Of a stretch of 37,075 nucleotides of DNA, positions 22,998 to 29,723 are shown in pieces. The position numbers were made by a program, and so were the translations under genes. Under the pieces are notes generated by a model that was given only the letters and a program-made list of their open reading frames with translations, was not told the origin of the DNA and searched no databases. Numbering within the stretch: the stretch's first letter is position 1; the number at the start of each line of letters is the position of its first letter. The stretch comes from Actinomycetes bacterium (GTDB lineage: Bacteria > Actinomycetota > Acidimicrobiia > Acidimicrobiales > JAKAVM01), in contig JAKAWH010000019.1 in NCBI GenBank assembly GCA_021817065.1, forward strand, positions 1-37,075, in the 5' to 3' direction.

Positions 22998-23297
22998 CTA
23001 CTTGATCAAGAAGGACGCGCCCCGCTGAAGGACGTAGTTCAGAGCGAAGATGGTAGCGGAGAGGACCACCAGGGTGGCAAAGACGGCCGAGGAGTAATTG
23101 ACCGTCTCGACACGTGTCGGCCAATTCACCTTGCGCAGTTCGTCCCTCACTTCGCCGACGTACTCGGCTGCGGACAACCGCTGGGAAGGGGGCTTCTGGT
23201 TCGGCGTTCGGCGCTCCTGGGGCCGAGCGAGCGCGGGCGAGCCATCGGCCTCGACCTGGCCCTGGCGCTGCATAAGGCGCTTCATTTCACGGTTCAT
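22998..23297 (-). CDS. secE: preprotein translocase subunit SecE
   Basis: 99 aa. A basic cytoplasmic N-terminal extension is followed by the conserved [21 protein letters not shown] amphipathic helix, with the invariant KVxWPxR motif, and a single membrane span [19 protein letters not shown] near the C-terminus. This one-span form is the usual actinobacterial SecE. It clamps SecY in the SecYEG channel. It lies between tRNA-Trp and nusG on the same strand. Confidence 0.95.
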   Translation of the reverse strand: MNREMKRLMQRQGQVEADGSPALARPQERRTPNQKPPSQRLSAAEYVGEVRDELRKVNWPTRVETVNYSSAVFATLVVLSATIFALNYVLQRGASFLIK

Positions 23298-23329
23298 GGG
23301 GAACTCTTCTCATCGCGTTTATACGGTCT

Positions 23330-23405
23330 TGGCAGGGCAGGAGGGACTCGAACCCCCAACCGCCGGTTTTGGAGACCGGTGCTCTACCAGTTGAGCTACT
23401 GCCCT
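23330..23405 (-). tRNA. tRNA-Trp (CCA)
   Basis: Acceptor AGGGCAG pairs with CTGCCCT. The D-arm is TAGCTCAACTGGTAGAGC, the anticodon stem CCGGT/ACCGG encloses CTCCAAA with anticodon CCA, and the T-arm is GGGGGTTCGAGTCCCTC. Discriminator G and an encoded CCA end follow. Position between rpmG and secE is typical. Confidence 0.97.
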
Positions 23406-23456
23406 TCGGGTTGGGGTGGGCGGTCCCCTGGGGCACCGGTCCCGACAACTGCCAGC

Positions 23457-23621
23457 CTAACGGGTTTCCTTGTGGAGGGTATGACGGCGGTCCCAACGGC
23501 AGTACTTCTTCATCTCGATCCGGTCCCGGTCGTTCAGCTTGTTCTTCATGGTGATGTAGTTGCGCCGCTTGCACTCCTCGCATGCGAGGGTTACCTGGAC
23601 CCTTTTCTCGTTCTTGGCCAT
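23457..23621 (-). CDS. rpmG: 50S ribosomal protein L33
   Basis: 54 aa, [20 protein letters not shown] and then [20 protein letters not shown]. It starts at ATG 23621-23619 with AGGAG nearby (AGGAGCGCCACC). The frame is open further upstream into the tRNA-Met region, which is not coding. The first zinc ligand pair CEEC is intact, but the second knuckle reads CRWD instead of CxxC, so the classical four-cysteine zinc ribbon is incomplete. A Cys/Asp/His site or loss of zinc is possible. It is co-oriented with three tRNA genes and secE. Confidence 0.95.
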   Translation of the reverse strand: MAKNEKRVQVTLACEECKRRNYITMKNKLNDRDRIEMKKYCRWDRRHTLHKETR

Positions 23622-23687
23622 GGTGGCGCTCCTGTTCTCCTCTCGACCCGGTTGTCCCGATAGCTGACCGGTGTATGACACCGGTCC

Positions 23688-23764
23688 TGGTGGCGGCGGT
23701 CGGACTCGAACCGACGACCCCACGATTATGAGCCGTGTGCTCTAACCAACTGAGCTACGCCGCC
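23688..23764 (-). tRNA. tRNA-Met (CAT), elongator-like
   Basis: Acceptor GGCGGCG pairs with CGCCGCC. The anticodon stem CACGG/TCGTG encloses CTCATAA with anticodon CAT, and the T-arm is GTCGGTTCGAGTCCGAC. CCA is encoded. G1-C72 pairs normally, so it is not an initiator tRNA. A lysidine-modified tRNA-Ile2 cannot be excluded by eye. Confidence 0.92.
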
Positions 23765-23769
23765 GCCGG

Positions 23770-23842
23770 AGCCCCCTGTCGGAATCGAACCGACGACACC
23801 AGCCTTACCATGGCTGTGCTCTGCCGACTGAGCTAAGGGGGC
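23770..23842 (-). tRNA. tRNA-Thr (GGT)
   Basis: Acceptor GCCCCCT pairs with AGGGGGC. The anticodon stem CAGCC/GGCTG encloses ATGGTAA with anticodon GGT, and the T-arm is GTCGGTTCGATTCCGAC. The 3' CCA is not fully encoded (CCG follows the discriminator). It is the first gene of the minus-strand cluster. Confidence 0.95.
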
Positions 23843-23857
23843 GGAAGTGGCCAGCCC

Positions 23858-23887
23858 ATGATAGCCAACTGCCCCGATGATCCCCAA
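23858..23887 (-). promoter_or_regulatory. candidate promoter for the tRNA-Thr/tRNA-Met/rpmG cluster
   Basis: On the minus strand TTGGGG (23887-23882), 18 bp, TATCAT (23863-23858). The predicted start near 23851 would be about 9 bp before the mature tRNA-Thr 5' end. It fits a stable-RNA promoter, although the -35 is only partial. Confidence 0.5.
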
Positions 23888-23908
23888 TGGGCTGGTACGG
23901 TGCCCAGG

Positions 23909-24526
23909 ATGGCCCGCCCGAACGAGCTTCCCGGCCCGGCCGCTTGCCAAGGCCCGGCTTCTCCACCCGGCCCGGCCGCTTGCCCCGGCCCAGCTTCTCC
24001 ACCCGGCCCGGCCGCTTGCCCCGGCCCGACTGTGGAGCCGATCTTCGTTCGCCTGGCCCATCCGGGGGATGCCGAGGCCATCCGGACCATATACAACGTC
24101 GAAGTAACCGGATCCACCTCCACACTCGACATGGTGGAACGCACCCCGACCGACCAGGAGCGGTGGATGACCGAGCATCAGGGGGCCTACCCGGCCGTCG
24201 TGGCCGAGATCGAGACGGTGGTAGCCGGATTCGGCTCGCTCACCCGGTACCGCGACCGTCCGGGCTATTCGGCCACCGTCGAGGATTCGGTCTACGTCGA
24301 CGCCCGCTTCCGAGGGCGCGGTGTCGGTCGTGTGCTCCTCTCCGAACTGGTGCGTCTGGCCGACGATCACGGGTTCCACTCGGTGCTCGCCCGGATCGGC
24401 GGAGGGGGTGAACCGTCGATTCGGTTGCACGCCGCCTGCGGCTTCTCCGTGGTGGGGGTCGAAAAGGAAGTGGGGCGCAAGCACGGCCACTGGATCGACG
24501 TCACCGTCATGCAACGGATGGTGTGA
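23909..24526 (+). CDS. GNAT acetyltransferase, phosphinothricin/methionine-sulfoximine N-acetyltransferase-like
   Basis: 205 aa from ATG 23909. The first 42 residues are a Pro/Ala/Gly/Cys-rich segment made of about 2.8 copies of PGPAACPGPASP. The GNAT domain follows: IFVRLAHPGDAEAIRTIYN, VAEIETVVAGFGSLTRY, SVYVDARFRGRGVGRVLL with the acetyl-CoA pyrophosphate loop RGRGVG, and RLHAACGFSVVGVEKEVGRK followed by GHWIDVTVMQR. The last motif and IYNVEV...S are typical of the PAT/MddA branch that N-acetylates phosphinothricin, methionine sulfoximine or similar small amines. The substrate is unproven. It is divergent from the tRNA cluster. Its TGA nearly abuts the SRAP gene, so they are probably one operon. 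Confidence 0.85.
   Translation: MARPNELPGPAACQGPASPPGPAACPGPASPPGPAACPGPTVEPIFVRLAHPGDAEAIRTIYNVEVTGSTSTLDMVERTPTDQERWMTEHQGAYPAVVAEIETVVAGFGSLTRYRDRPGYSATVEDSVYVDARFRGRGVGRVLLSELVRLADDHGFHSVLARIGGGGEPSIRLHAACGFSVVGVEKEVGRKHGHWIDVTVMQRMV
23930..24029 (+). repeat. 36-bp tandem minisatellite inside the GNAT gene
   Basis: Three successive copies starting at 23930, 23966 and 24002 share CCCGGCCCGGCCGCTTGCC. The third is incomplete. The 36-bp period keeps frame and adds 12 residues per copy to the N-terminal tail. Confidence 0.85.
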
Positions 24527-24531
24527 CACCC

Positions 24532-25377
24532 GTGTGCGGTCGATTCACCTTGTACGACTCCCCGGACCAGCTCGCCAGATTCTTCACCGCCCGCATGGAC
24601 GACGGCGCGGCGGTAGATTACCGCCCGTCGTGGAACATCGCTCCCACCCGGACCGTCCTGGCAGTCGTGGCGCGAGGGGACGCAGCCGCTCCGCCAACCC
24701 GAGAGCTCCGCTCCTTCCGGTGGGGCTTGGTGCCATCGTGGGCCAAGGATCTCACCATCGGGAACAAGCTGTTCAACGCGCGCGCCGAGACCGTTCCCGA
24801 CAAGCCGGCGTTCCGCTCCGCCTTCCGGCGGAGACGGTGTCTTGTTATCGCCGACGGATTCTACGAATGGGGGCGGCCCGGGGAACCGAGCGGGAACAAA
24901 CTCCCTTACTACTTCCGCCGGTGCGACGGAAATCTCTTGACCTTCGCAGGACTGTGGGAGAGCTGGCAGCCTCCGGGCCAGCCCGGAGCGGACCCTCCAA
25001 TTCGAACCTGCACGGTGATCACCACCAGTGCCAACCACGATGTCGAGGACATACACGATCGGATGCCGGTGATCGTGGAACGATATGATTGGGATGAGTG
25101 GCTCGATCCGGGAATCGGCGACGCACGGCACCTCACTCGCCTCCTGGTTCCCGTCCCTGCTTCGACACTCACCCGCCACCCCGTGGATCCAGCAGTCAAT
25201 TCATCGCGCAACGATAATGAGCGTCTTATTAGACCGTATACAGATAATGACGATCAGCCGGCGACGGCCTCCGATGACTTTCAGCCGGTAGCGGCCGGTA
25301 GAACCGTCAGGGTCCCGGAGGCGCCGCTCGAGCAGTCCACCTTGCCAGGAGCGCAGGTGAAACGGGCCACCACGTAG
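24532..25377 (+). CDS. SRAP-family abasic-site DNA-protein crosslink protein (YedK/HMCES type)
   Basis: 281 aa from GTG 24532-24534. This start is preferred over GTG 24523 because SRAP proteins need Cys directly after the initiator Met: Cys2 becomes N-terminal and forms a thiazolidine crosslink with abasic sites in single-stranded DNA. Motifs are MCGRF, WNIAPT (33-39), WGLVPSWA (64-71), FNARAET with Asn82, CLVIADGFYEW with Glu112, FAGLWE and IHDRMPVIV with His175. These correspond to the Cys, Asn, Glu and His of YedK. The last 55-60 residues, from about VNSSRNDNERLIRPYTD, go beyond the normal domain. They are encoded by locally AT-richer DNA (25185-25255) and then antisense to the end of the neighbouring lipoprotein gene, so the tail may be a recent extension. 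Confidence 0.9.
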   Translation: MCGRFTLYDSPDQLARFFTARMDDGAAVDYRPSWNIAPTRTVLAVVARGDAAAPPTRELRSFRWGLVPSWAKDLTIGNKLFNARAETVPDKPAFRSAFRRRRCLVIADGFYEWGRPGEPSGNKLPYYFRRCDGNLLTFAGLWESWQPPGQPGADPPIRTCTVITTSANHDVEDIHDRMPVIVERYDWDEWLDPGIGDARHLTRLLVPVPASTLTRHPVDPAVNSSRNDNERLIRPYTDNDDQPATASDDFQPVAAGRTVRVPEAPLEQSTLPGAQVKRATT

Positions 25378-25724
25378 GCACGGGCGAACCCGGGGGGAAC
25401 CGAGGTAGGAATGTGCACGGTGCCGGCAATCGTGCCGTCGACAGCAGCGGTCACCGTCCCCACGTTCCAGGCGTCAGAACGCTGCCCTACCACGGACAAC
25501 CTCACCGGGTACGAACCGGGGGTGCAGTGGATCCCCGAACCTCCTGCGACGACGATCGACTGGCCGGCCCGGGCAGATGCCGGCACCACGAAAAGCGACC
25601 CCGATGTACACGACCCGACCGAGTCGGCGGTGACCACTCGGGGTGCGGAGGCGCCAGCGCAGGCCGTAACGGAGGCGGGCACGCTTGCGAGCGCCGCCAC
25701 GACGGCCAGCTCCCTCAGCCTCAC
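25281..25724 (-). CDS. putative lipoprotein
   Basis: 147 aa from GTG 25724-25722 (VRLRELAVVAALASVPASVTAC). A basic start, a hydrophobic stretch and the lipobox VTAC with the lipidated Cys near residue 22 are visible. The mature part is Ser/Gly/Val-rich beta sequence (SLFVVPASARAGQSIVVAGG, HCTPGSYPVRLSVVG, GTVTAAVDGTIAGTVHIP, ARFTCAPGKVDC) with three or four further cysteines. An Ig-like or similar beta sandwich seems likely. No family is recognised. A longer frame to 25904 would overlap the DUF2510 gene and is rejected. Its 3' end overlaps the SRAP gene tail-to-tail by 97 bp. It is co-oriented with the next two genes. Confidence 0.7.
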   Translation of the reverse strand: MRLRELAVVAALASVPASVTACAGASAPRVVTADSVGSCTSGSLFVVPASARAGQSIVVAGGSGIHCTPGSYPVRLSVVGQRSDAWNVGTVTAAVDGTIAGTVHIPTSVPPGFARAYVVARFTCAPGKVDCSSGASGTLTVLPAATG

Positions 25725-25786
25725 CCGCCCGGATCCCCACTTTGAGCGAGCGAACCCGTTAATCGGCCTGGACAGGGCCGGGAGGA

Positions 25787-26323
25787 TCACCCGCCCGGCG
25801 GAGGGTCGAATGCCTGTGCGCCTTCTGGGGTGGTCACGTGGCCGGTCCACGCGCTGCCATCCCAGTACCGGAGCTGGAACTTTCCCGATGGATCGGAGAA
25901 CCACCCGGCGGGCATCGCCGGGGGCGGAGGGGGTGCAGCGGGGAGGGGCGGAGGGGGTGCAGGAGAAGAAACGGGCAGTCCGCCCGGTTGCGATGCTGGG
26001 CTCCCAAGAGGAGGGCCGCCCGGCGCAGGAGGTCCTGCTTGAGGCGGGCCGCCCCCGAAACCACCGGCAGCAGGAGGTCCTGCTTGCGGCGGGCCGCCAA
26101 ACCCGGCCTCCCCGGGTGCCCGGCCCGGCCGCTGGAACGAAAAGCCGCCGGGTGCCTGCGCCGCCCCGCCCGAGCCCCCGAATGGGGCACCCGCTTTGGC
26201 CTTCTTCGGTGACCCCGAACGCCCCCCACGGCGCTGGTAGATGGCGACTCCAGCGAGTGCCAGTGCGGCGATGGCGAGCACCCCCACCACACCGGTCTGG
26301 GTCCCGGAAATGGCGAACAGCAT
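25787..26323 (-). CDS. DUF2510 membrane protein with Pro/Gly-rich linker
   Basis: 178 aa, start ATG 26323. One N-terminal membrane segment (GVVGVLAIAALALAGVAIYQ) is followed by a basic patch RRGGRSGSPKKAK, so the C-terminus is cytoplasmic. A long Pro/Gly/Ala linker contains a 15-residue repeat (GPPQAGPPAAGGFGG / GPPQAGPPAPGGPPL). The C-terminal GWFSDPSGKFQLRYWDGSAWT is a DUF2510 (PF10708) domain, with the typical GW..DP......RYWDG..WT pattern. DUF2510 is a small actinobacterial module of unknown function found at the ends of membrane proteins. It lies 44 bp after the CAP-domain gene and 62 bp before the lipoprotein gene, probably one transcript. Confidence 0.85.
   Translation of the reverse strand: MLFAISGTQTGVVGVLAIAALALAGVAIYQRRGGRSGSPKKAKAGAPFGGSGGAAQAPGGFSFQRPGRAPGEAGFGGPPQAGPPAAGGFGGGPPQAGPPAPGGPPLGSPASQPGGLPVSSPAPPPPLPAAPPPPPAMPAGWFSDPSGKFQLRYWDGSAWTGHVTTPEGAQAFDPPPGG
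26025..26098 (-). repeat. 45-bp period tandem repeat within the DUF2510 linker
   Basis: The 29 bp beginning GCAGGAGGTCCTGCTTG occur at 26025-26053 and 26070-26098 with a single mismatch. Each contains the 12-bp palindrome CAGGACCTCCTG-type core (CAGGAGGTCCTG). The period is 15 codons. Confidence 0.7.
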
Positions 26324-26367
26324 GTCTGGAACTCTACTGCTGGTACCGACCCCCTGCTCGGGATCGT

Positions 26368-27147
26368 TCAGCGAGCAGCCGCCGCCATCGAGATCGCCAG
26401 CGAATCGCCCGAGCCTCCAGAATCGGCCACGAAGGCGGCCCCCATCTCCAGGATCCCTGATCCGTAGTTAGCCACGATCCCCTCGCGGTGCGACCAGCAA
26501 CCTGACCCGCCGGTGCAGTTCAGGTTGGGGCTCTCCGCCCCGTCGTCGTACATGAGGAGGTAATCGGCGTCGAGTCCATTGACCGCTCCACCCACCCATT
26601 CACCGTCGGTGGCACGAAACCCTTTCCCGGGAGAAGGAGGATCCCCGCCTGCCAGGGCTCCCCGCCGTGCCACCATATCCAGAGCAAGGCTCAGACGGAA
26701 GAAGGGAGGCAGACCGCGATCTACCCGTTCTAGATTGATCGCGACGAAAAGCTGCCGAGTGACGCTCATGGCGGCGAATCCCGCCGGGAGCACCATAGGG
26801 CGCACACCTTCGAGCGCCCGTGCGTGGTCGATGGCATCGAGGGCGGCGTTGAGACATCCCGCCGATTCGTCGAGCACTCCGGGTGCCGTGCACACGGCGG
26901 TGTAGTCGGGAACCGGGGCGACGGAGTTCTCCGGGTTGGCGATACCCGATGAGACCGGCTCACCTGCCAGGCGCGGGAGGAGATCCACCACTTGGGGGAC
27001 ACCCAGCAGGACGGCAGCCAGGACCGCTGCCAGTGCTGCCGACACGACCATCAGCACGATTCCGATCAGATCTCCGACATGGCCCTTCCGGCGAACCGGG
27101 ATCGGTGCCGGCGCCGGTCGATGCGAACACCTTTCCGGGCGCTGCAC
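26368..27147 (-). CDS. membrane-anchored CAP-domain (SCP/PR1-like) protein
   Basis: 259 aa if it starts at GTG 27147. Later starts (GTG 27057, ATG 27051) would cut away the basic RRKGH that precedes the membrane segment DLIGIVLMVVSAALAAVLAA, so the longer form is preferred, but the start is uncertain. The outside part has VCTAPGVLDESAGCLNAALD, an LFVAINLERVDRGLPPF helix typical of the CAP fold (N..R...GL), GGAVNGLDADYLLMYDDG and NCTGGSGCWSHREGIVANYG, the characteristic CWSHRxGI of secreted actinobacterial CAP proteins. The C-terminus ends MGAAFVADSGGSGDSLAIS. CAP proteins act outside the cell as lipid-binding or hydrolytic proteins. The role here is unknown. It is probably the first gene of a three-gene unit with the DUF2510 and lipoprotein genes. 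Confidence 0.75.
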   Translation of the reverse strand: MQRPERCSHRPAPAPIPVRRKGHVGDLIGIVLMVVSAALAAVLAAVLLGVPQVVDLLPRLAGEPVSSGIANPENSVAPVPDYTAVCTAPGVLDESAGCLNAALDAIDHARALEGVRPMVLPAGFAAMSVTRQLFVAINLERVDRGLPPFFRLSLALDMVARRGALAGGDPPSPGKGFRATDGEWVGGAVNGLDADYLLMYDDGAESPNLNCTGGSGCWSHREGIVANYGSGILEMGAAFVADSGGSGDSLAISMAAAAR

Positions 27148-27676
27148 CGGCTGGTGGCGCGATGCCGGGAGCCGCCCGGCTCCAACCCCCCCACCTGGAT
27201 ACTGGTCTTCACGGCGCTGCACCGCATGAAAACGGTGCCGATGGGCACGCCTGGTGGAGCAACCCTGGACCGGGAGGGGTGCCGAAATTGCCGCTCTCGG
27301 CACCCCGATCCGGCCGCAGGACGCCGGCACGCCCCGTTTGGTGCCGGCGCTATGCGGAACATGGGATGCCCGGGCCGGAGCAGATGCCGGACCTCCCTTA
27401 GGAGCACACCCTGCCCATTGCTTCCTCGGCTGGCGAGGGCTTCGATCTGCCGGGCACTGCGTGCTGATCATGTCCTCACGATCGGCGTGCCAGGCACGGC
27501 CGGAGCAGTTGCCGCTGCTCTGAATTTCCCTAGTGCAGGCGCGCTAGGTAGCACTCGGACGGATTAGTGCAGGAACACCGATCTAATTCGACGCGCACGC
27601 GTCTCCGGGCGGCAGGGGCGGCATGCCGATGCTTGCAGGGTTCACCGAACGAACCTGCACGAGGAGGTAGTCCACT
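27148..27676. other. 529-bp region with no recognisable gene
   Basis: Frames on both strands are open in places but give Arg/Pro/Cys-rich sequence without any domain. Visible structure: a 9-bp inverted repeat CGCCGGCAC/GTGCCGGCG at 27322-27349 with a 10-nt loop; the 12-mer GGCGCTGCACCG twice (around 27138 and 27214); and an imperfect stem GCAGGGTTC/GAACCTGC just before 27660. It should hold promoters for the CAP gene (minus) and for the small ORF at 27677 (plus). A decayed gene or a small RNA cannot be excluded. Confidence 0.5.
27662..27667 (+). promoter_or_regulatory. strong Shine-Dalgarno for the small ORF at 27677
   Basis: AGGAGG (within GAGGAGGTAG) lies nine bases before GTG 27677. It is one of the strongest ribosome-binding sites in this window and is the main reason to call the small ORF. 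Confidence 0.6.
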
Positions 27677-27865
27677 GTGACAATGGAGCCCACACCCAGG
27701 ATCCCGCAGCCCGGTCACCATGAGACGCACCGGGTGCGCCGTGGGGAGGCGGCGGCTAAGTGCTCGGCACCATCGAAATTTCGCTACGCGCGCCGGCACG
27801 GCTTCTTCGCAGATCATCCGATGGCCTACGGGTACTGTCACCCGTGCTCCCGTACCCAGTGGTGA
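27677..27865 (+). CDS. small basic His/Cys-containing protein, unknown
   Basis: 62 aa from GTG 27677, or 60 aa from ATG 27683. The near-consensus AGGAGG at 27662-27667 is at ideal distance. The protein is rich in Arg, His and Pro and ends with FRYARRHGFFADHPMAYGYC followed by HPCSRTQW. One Cys at KCSAPS and a CHPC motif near the end, with several His, could bind a metal. No signal peptide or membrane span is seen. I do not recognise the family. Codon third positions are moderately GC-rich, below the level of the nearby long genes, so coding is probable rather than certain. It stands alone between two minus-strand genes. Confidence 0.45.
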   Translation: MTMEPTPRIPQPGHHETHRVRRGEAAAKCSAPSKFRYARRHGFFADHPMAYGYCHPCSRTQW

Positions 27866-27940
27866 CCCTGCCTCCGTCGAATCCCACCGTCGCCGCTCCC
27901 CTCCCGTCCCGCTTTCCTCCGAGGTGGGGTAGGCCCGCTT

Positions 27941-28576
27941 TCAGGGAGTCTCGATGAGCCCTTCGTGCAGCGCTCGGCTCACCGCCTCGAGCTGGGAGTG
28001 CGCGTCCAGCTTGGCGAGAAGGTTCTGCACGTGATTGCGTGCAGTATTGACGCTGATGGTCAGATCTGCGGCGATCTGATGGATGGCGTGCCCCCGTGCC
28101 AGGAGCCGCAGCACGTCCGACTCGCGGGAGGTGAGATCGCTCCCAAAGCCCTGATATCCCTTCCTCGCTCGGGGCAGGAGGGTTGCGAGCATGGACGGCG
28201 GCATGTGCACTTCACCCCGATGAACCTTTCTGACCGCATCCACGAGGTCGCCAGTCGCCATGTCCTTGGTGACGAACCCGGTGAAGCCGGCATCGACCGC
28301 CGCAGCAAATACCCGTTGGTCGGTCGAGGCGGTGAGCATCACCAACTTGGTGTCCGGGCTGCACCCGGCGATGCCAGCCGCCACCTCGGTGCCGTCCCCG
28401 TCGGGGAGGCTGTAGTCGACCACCGCCACGTCCGGGCGAGCTTTCCCGGCAAGGGCGACCCCGTCGGCGACCGTGCAGGCTACCCCCACCACCTCGAACC
28501 CGTCGAACTCCTCGAAGAAACGCGCCACGCTCTCAGCGACCAGCGCGTGGTCATCGACAATCAGCAACCGGACCAT
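27941..28576 (-). CDS. NarL/FixJ-type response regulator (orphan)
   Basis: 211 aa from ATG 28576. A TTG at 28609 would add 11 residues. The receiver domain has the acidic pair Asp8-Asp9 (LLIVDDHALVAESV), phosphoacceptor Asp54 (AVVDYSLPDGDG), Thr82 (VMLTAST) and Lys104 (GFVTKDM), so all key residues are present. The LuxR-type helix-turn-helix is LTSRESDVLRLLARGHAIHQ and TISVNTARNHVQNLLAKLDA (about 148-190). No histidine kinase is adjacent. It is divergent from the exported-protein/ACP/GNAT operon across a 334-bp spacer with inverted repeats, and is a natural candidate regulator of it (inference from position only). Confidence 0.93.
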   Translation of the reverse strand: MVRLLIVDDHALVAESVARFFEEFDGFEVVGVACTVADGVALAGKARPDVAVVDYSLPDGDGTEVAAGIAGCSPDTKLVMLTASTDQRVFAAAVDAGFTGFVTKDMATGDLVDAVRKVHRGEVHMPPSMLATLLPRARKGYQGFGSDLTSRESDVLRLLARGHAIHQIAADLTISVNTARNHVQNLLAKLDAHSQLEAVSRALHEGLIETP

Positions 28577-28910
28577 GACTTCACTGTTCCCCTTCCCATC
28601 GTTCCCCAACCCGAACCCCCGCGAACGACACTCCCCCAGTCGCAGAGATATCCAACGGCCTTACCTATCGCCACACGCGCCGGAAATCTTTCGCCCCGCG
28701 CGAAAGAGCACCTATGAGCTGGGTGAATCCCGACCCTCCTCCGTCCACTCCCGCCGCGTGACTCCACCACGGGCATACCTCCCCGCCTATTAATGCCCGC
28801 AGCCACACGGAATCTTTCACATCGAGTCGAAAAAGATTCTCCCTTGCCCTCGACCAGTCGCCCGTGGTCGACTCCGATTGGGTTCGACCACTCACAGGAG
28901 GGTGCTGACA
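28577..28910. promoter_or_regulatory. 334-bp divergent spacer with two related stem-loops
   Basis: Between the response regulator and the exported-protein operon. It holds the inverted repeat TCTTTCG/CGAAAGA (28687-28693 and 28701-28707) and GAATCTTT/AAAGATTC (28810-28817 and 28832-28839). Both left arms share the sequence GGAA(A)TCTTTC. They could be binding sites for the response regulator. No gene is seen here. Confidence 0.45.
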
Positions 28911-29723
28911 ATGTCCGACGAACTGATCCCCACCGAGGTCCCCGACCGGGCCAATCGCGAGTCCCGGAGCCGGCGGAGCCGTACCGCCGCCTTGCTGGCC
29001 ACCCTTCCCCTGGGGGCAACGGGAATTGCCGCCCTCGGTTCGGGTTCGGCCGCAGCGGCAGCCACCCACGCCACCTCGTCTGGCGGCGGCACAGTCGGTC
29101 AGTTCCCCGCCCCCCCCGGGCCGGGAGCGTCGCTCGCCGACTGGCAGAGCTGGGCCGCTTCCCAGCGCTCGGCGATGGAGGCGGTGCCTTGGGCAGCCGA
29201 CATGACCGCGGACGGGTGCGCGGTTGCCAGCGTCACTTTTCCGAGTGCCCCCGCCGACATCGGCCTCACCGGTGCCCCAGCCGGGGTGGACTCGACCGGT
29301 TTGGGGGTGGTCGCCAAATGCCCGGCCGGGGTTTCACCACTCTCCGCCCTGGCCGGGCAGAGGCGGAGCCCCCGGGCACACTCGGTGCCCACCGGCAACA
29401 CCTGTGGCACCGTCACCGACGGGCAACAGTGCGTGGAGGACTACAACAACGGGGGTACCTACGTGCAGACCTCCTACGAGAACACCACCAGCTCCACCGT
29501 GGACGGCTACGAGGAGATGTCGGTGGACGGAGCCACCGCCCAGAGCTGCTCGTCGGGCTCGGAGGTGGGCCAGAACCCCTCCAGCGGCTATATGGGCCTT
29601 GGGTCCGGCTACACCGCATATGTCACCTACGGGCCGATCAACTCCGACAACGTCTGGGATGGGACCTGGTGGAAGGGCACCGGCTCCTACTCCGACACCG
29701 GCGACGTCTGCTCATACATCTGA
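28911..29723 (+). CDS. exported six-cysteine protein of unknown function
   Basis: 270 aa, start ATG 28911 with CAGGAGGG eight bases upstream. The N-terminus is RESRSRRSRTAALLATLPLG and then ATGIAALGSGSAAAAA, a signal sequence with an Arg-rich region (SRRSRT, Tat-like but not a full Tat consensus) and an Ala-rich cleavage region near residue 50. The mature part has a Pro/Gly linker, a PWAADMTADGCAVASVTFPS segment and a C-terminal domain rich in Tyr, Ser, Thr and Gly (CGTVTDGQQCVEDYNNGG, TYVQTSYENTTSSTVDGYEE, WDGTWWKGTGSY, GDVCSYI). The six Cys could form three disulfides. No family is recognised. Its TGA overlaps the next ATG (TGATG), so it is translated together with the small ACP-like, GNAT and ACP genes. 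Confidence 0.8.
   Translation: MSDELIPTEVPDRANRESRSRRSRTAALLATLPLGATGIAALGSGSAAAAATHATSSGGGTVGQFPAPPGPGASLADWQSWAASQRSAMEAVPWAADMTADGCAVASVTFPSAPADIGLTGAPAGVDSTGLGVVAKCPAGVSPLSALAGQRRSPRAHSVPTGNTCGTVTDGQQCVEDYNNGGTYVQTSYENTTSSTVDGYEEMSVDGATAQSCSSGSEVGQNPSSGYMGLGSGYTAYVTYGPINSDNVWDGTWWKGTGSYSDTGDVCSYI

Noticed and set aside
23930-24029. CRISPR-like array
   Set aside because: The 36-bp units are directly tandem without spacers and lie in frame within the GNAT gene.
23726-24529. Minus-strand open frame across tRNA-Met, tRNA-Thr and the GNAT gene
   Set aside because: It runs through two tRNA genes and the antisense of the minisatellite. No domain and no start signal.
25411-26460. Plus-strand frame of 349 codons
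   Set aside because: Antisense to the lipoprotein and DUF2510 genes, with highly biased Arg/Pro/Ala translation.
27322-27349. Terminator in the gene-poor region
   Set aside because: Nine-bp stem with a 10-nt loop, but no U-tract in either direction and no gene end close by.
26992-27567. Plus-strand frame of 191 codons in the gene-poor region
   Set aside because: Arg/Cys/Pro-rich composition, no Shine-Dalgarno, no domain, and it overlaps the start of the CAP gene.
28793-29722. Upstream part of the frame that ends at 30034
   Set aside because: It overlaps the exported-protein gene in another frame and is Arg/Gly-rich. The ATG at 29723 directly at the upstream stop is the sensible start.
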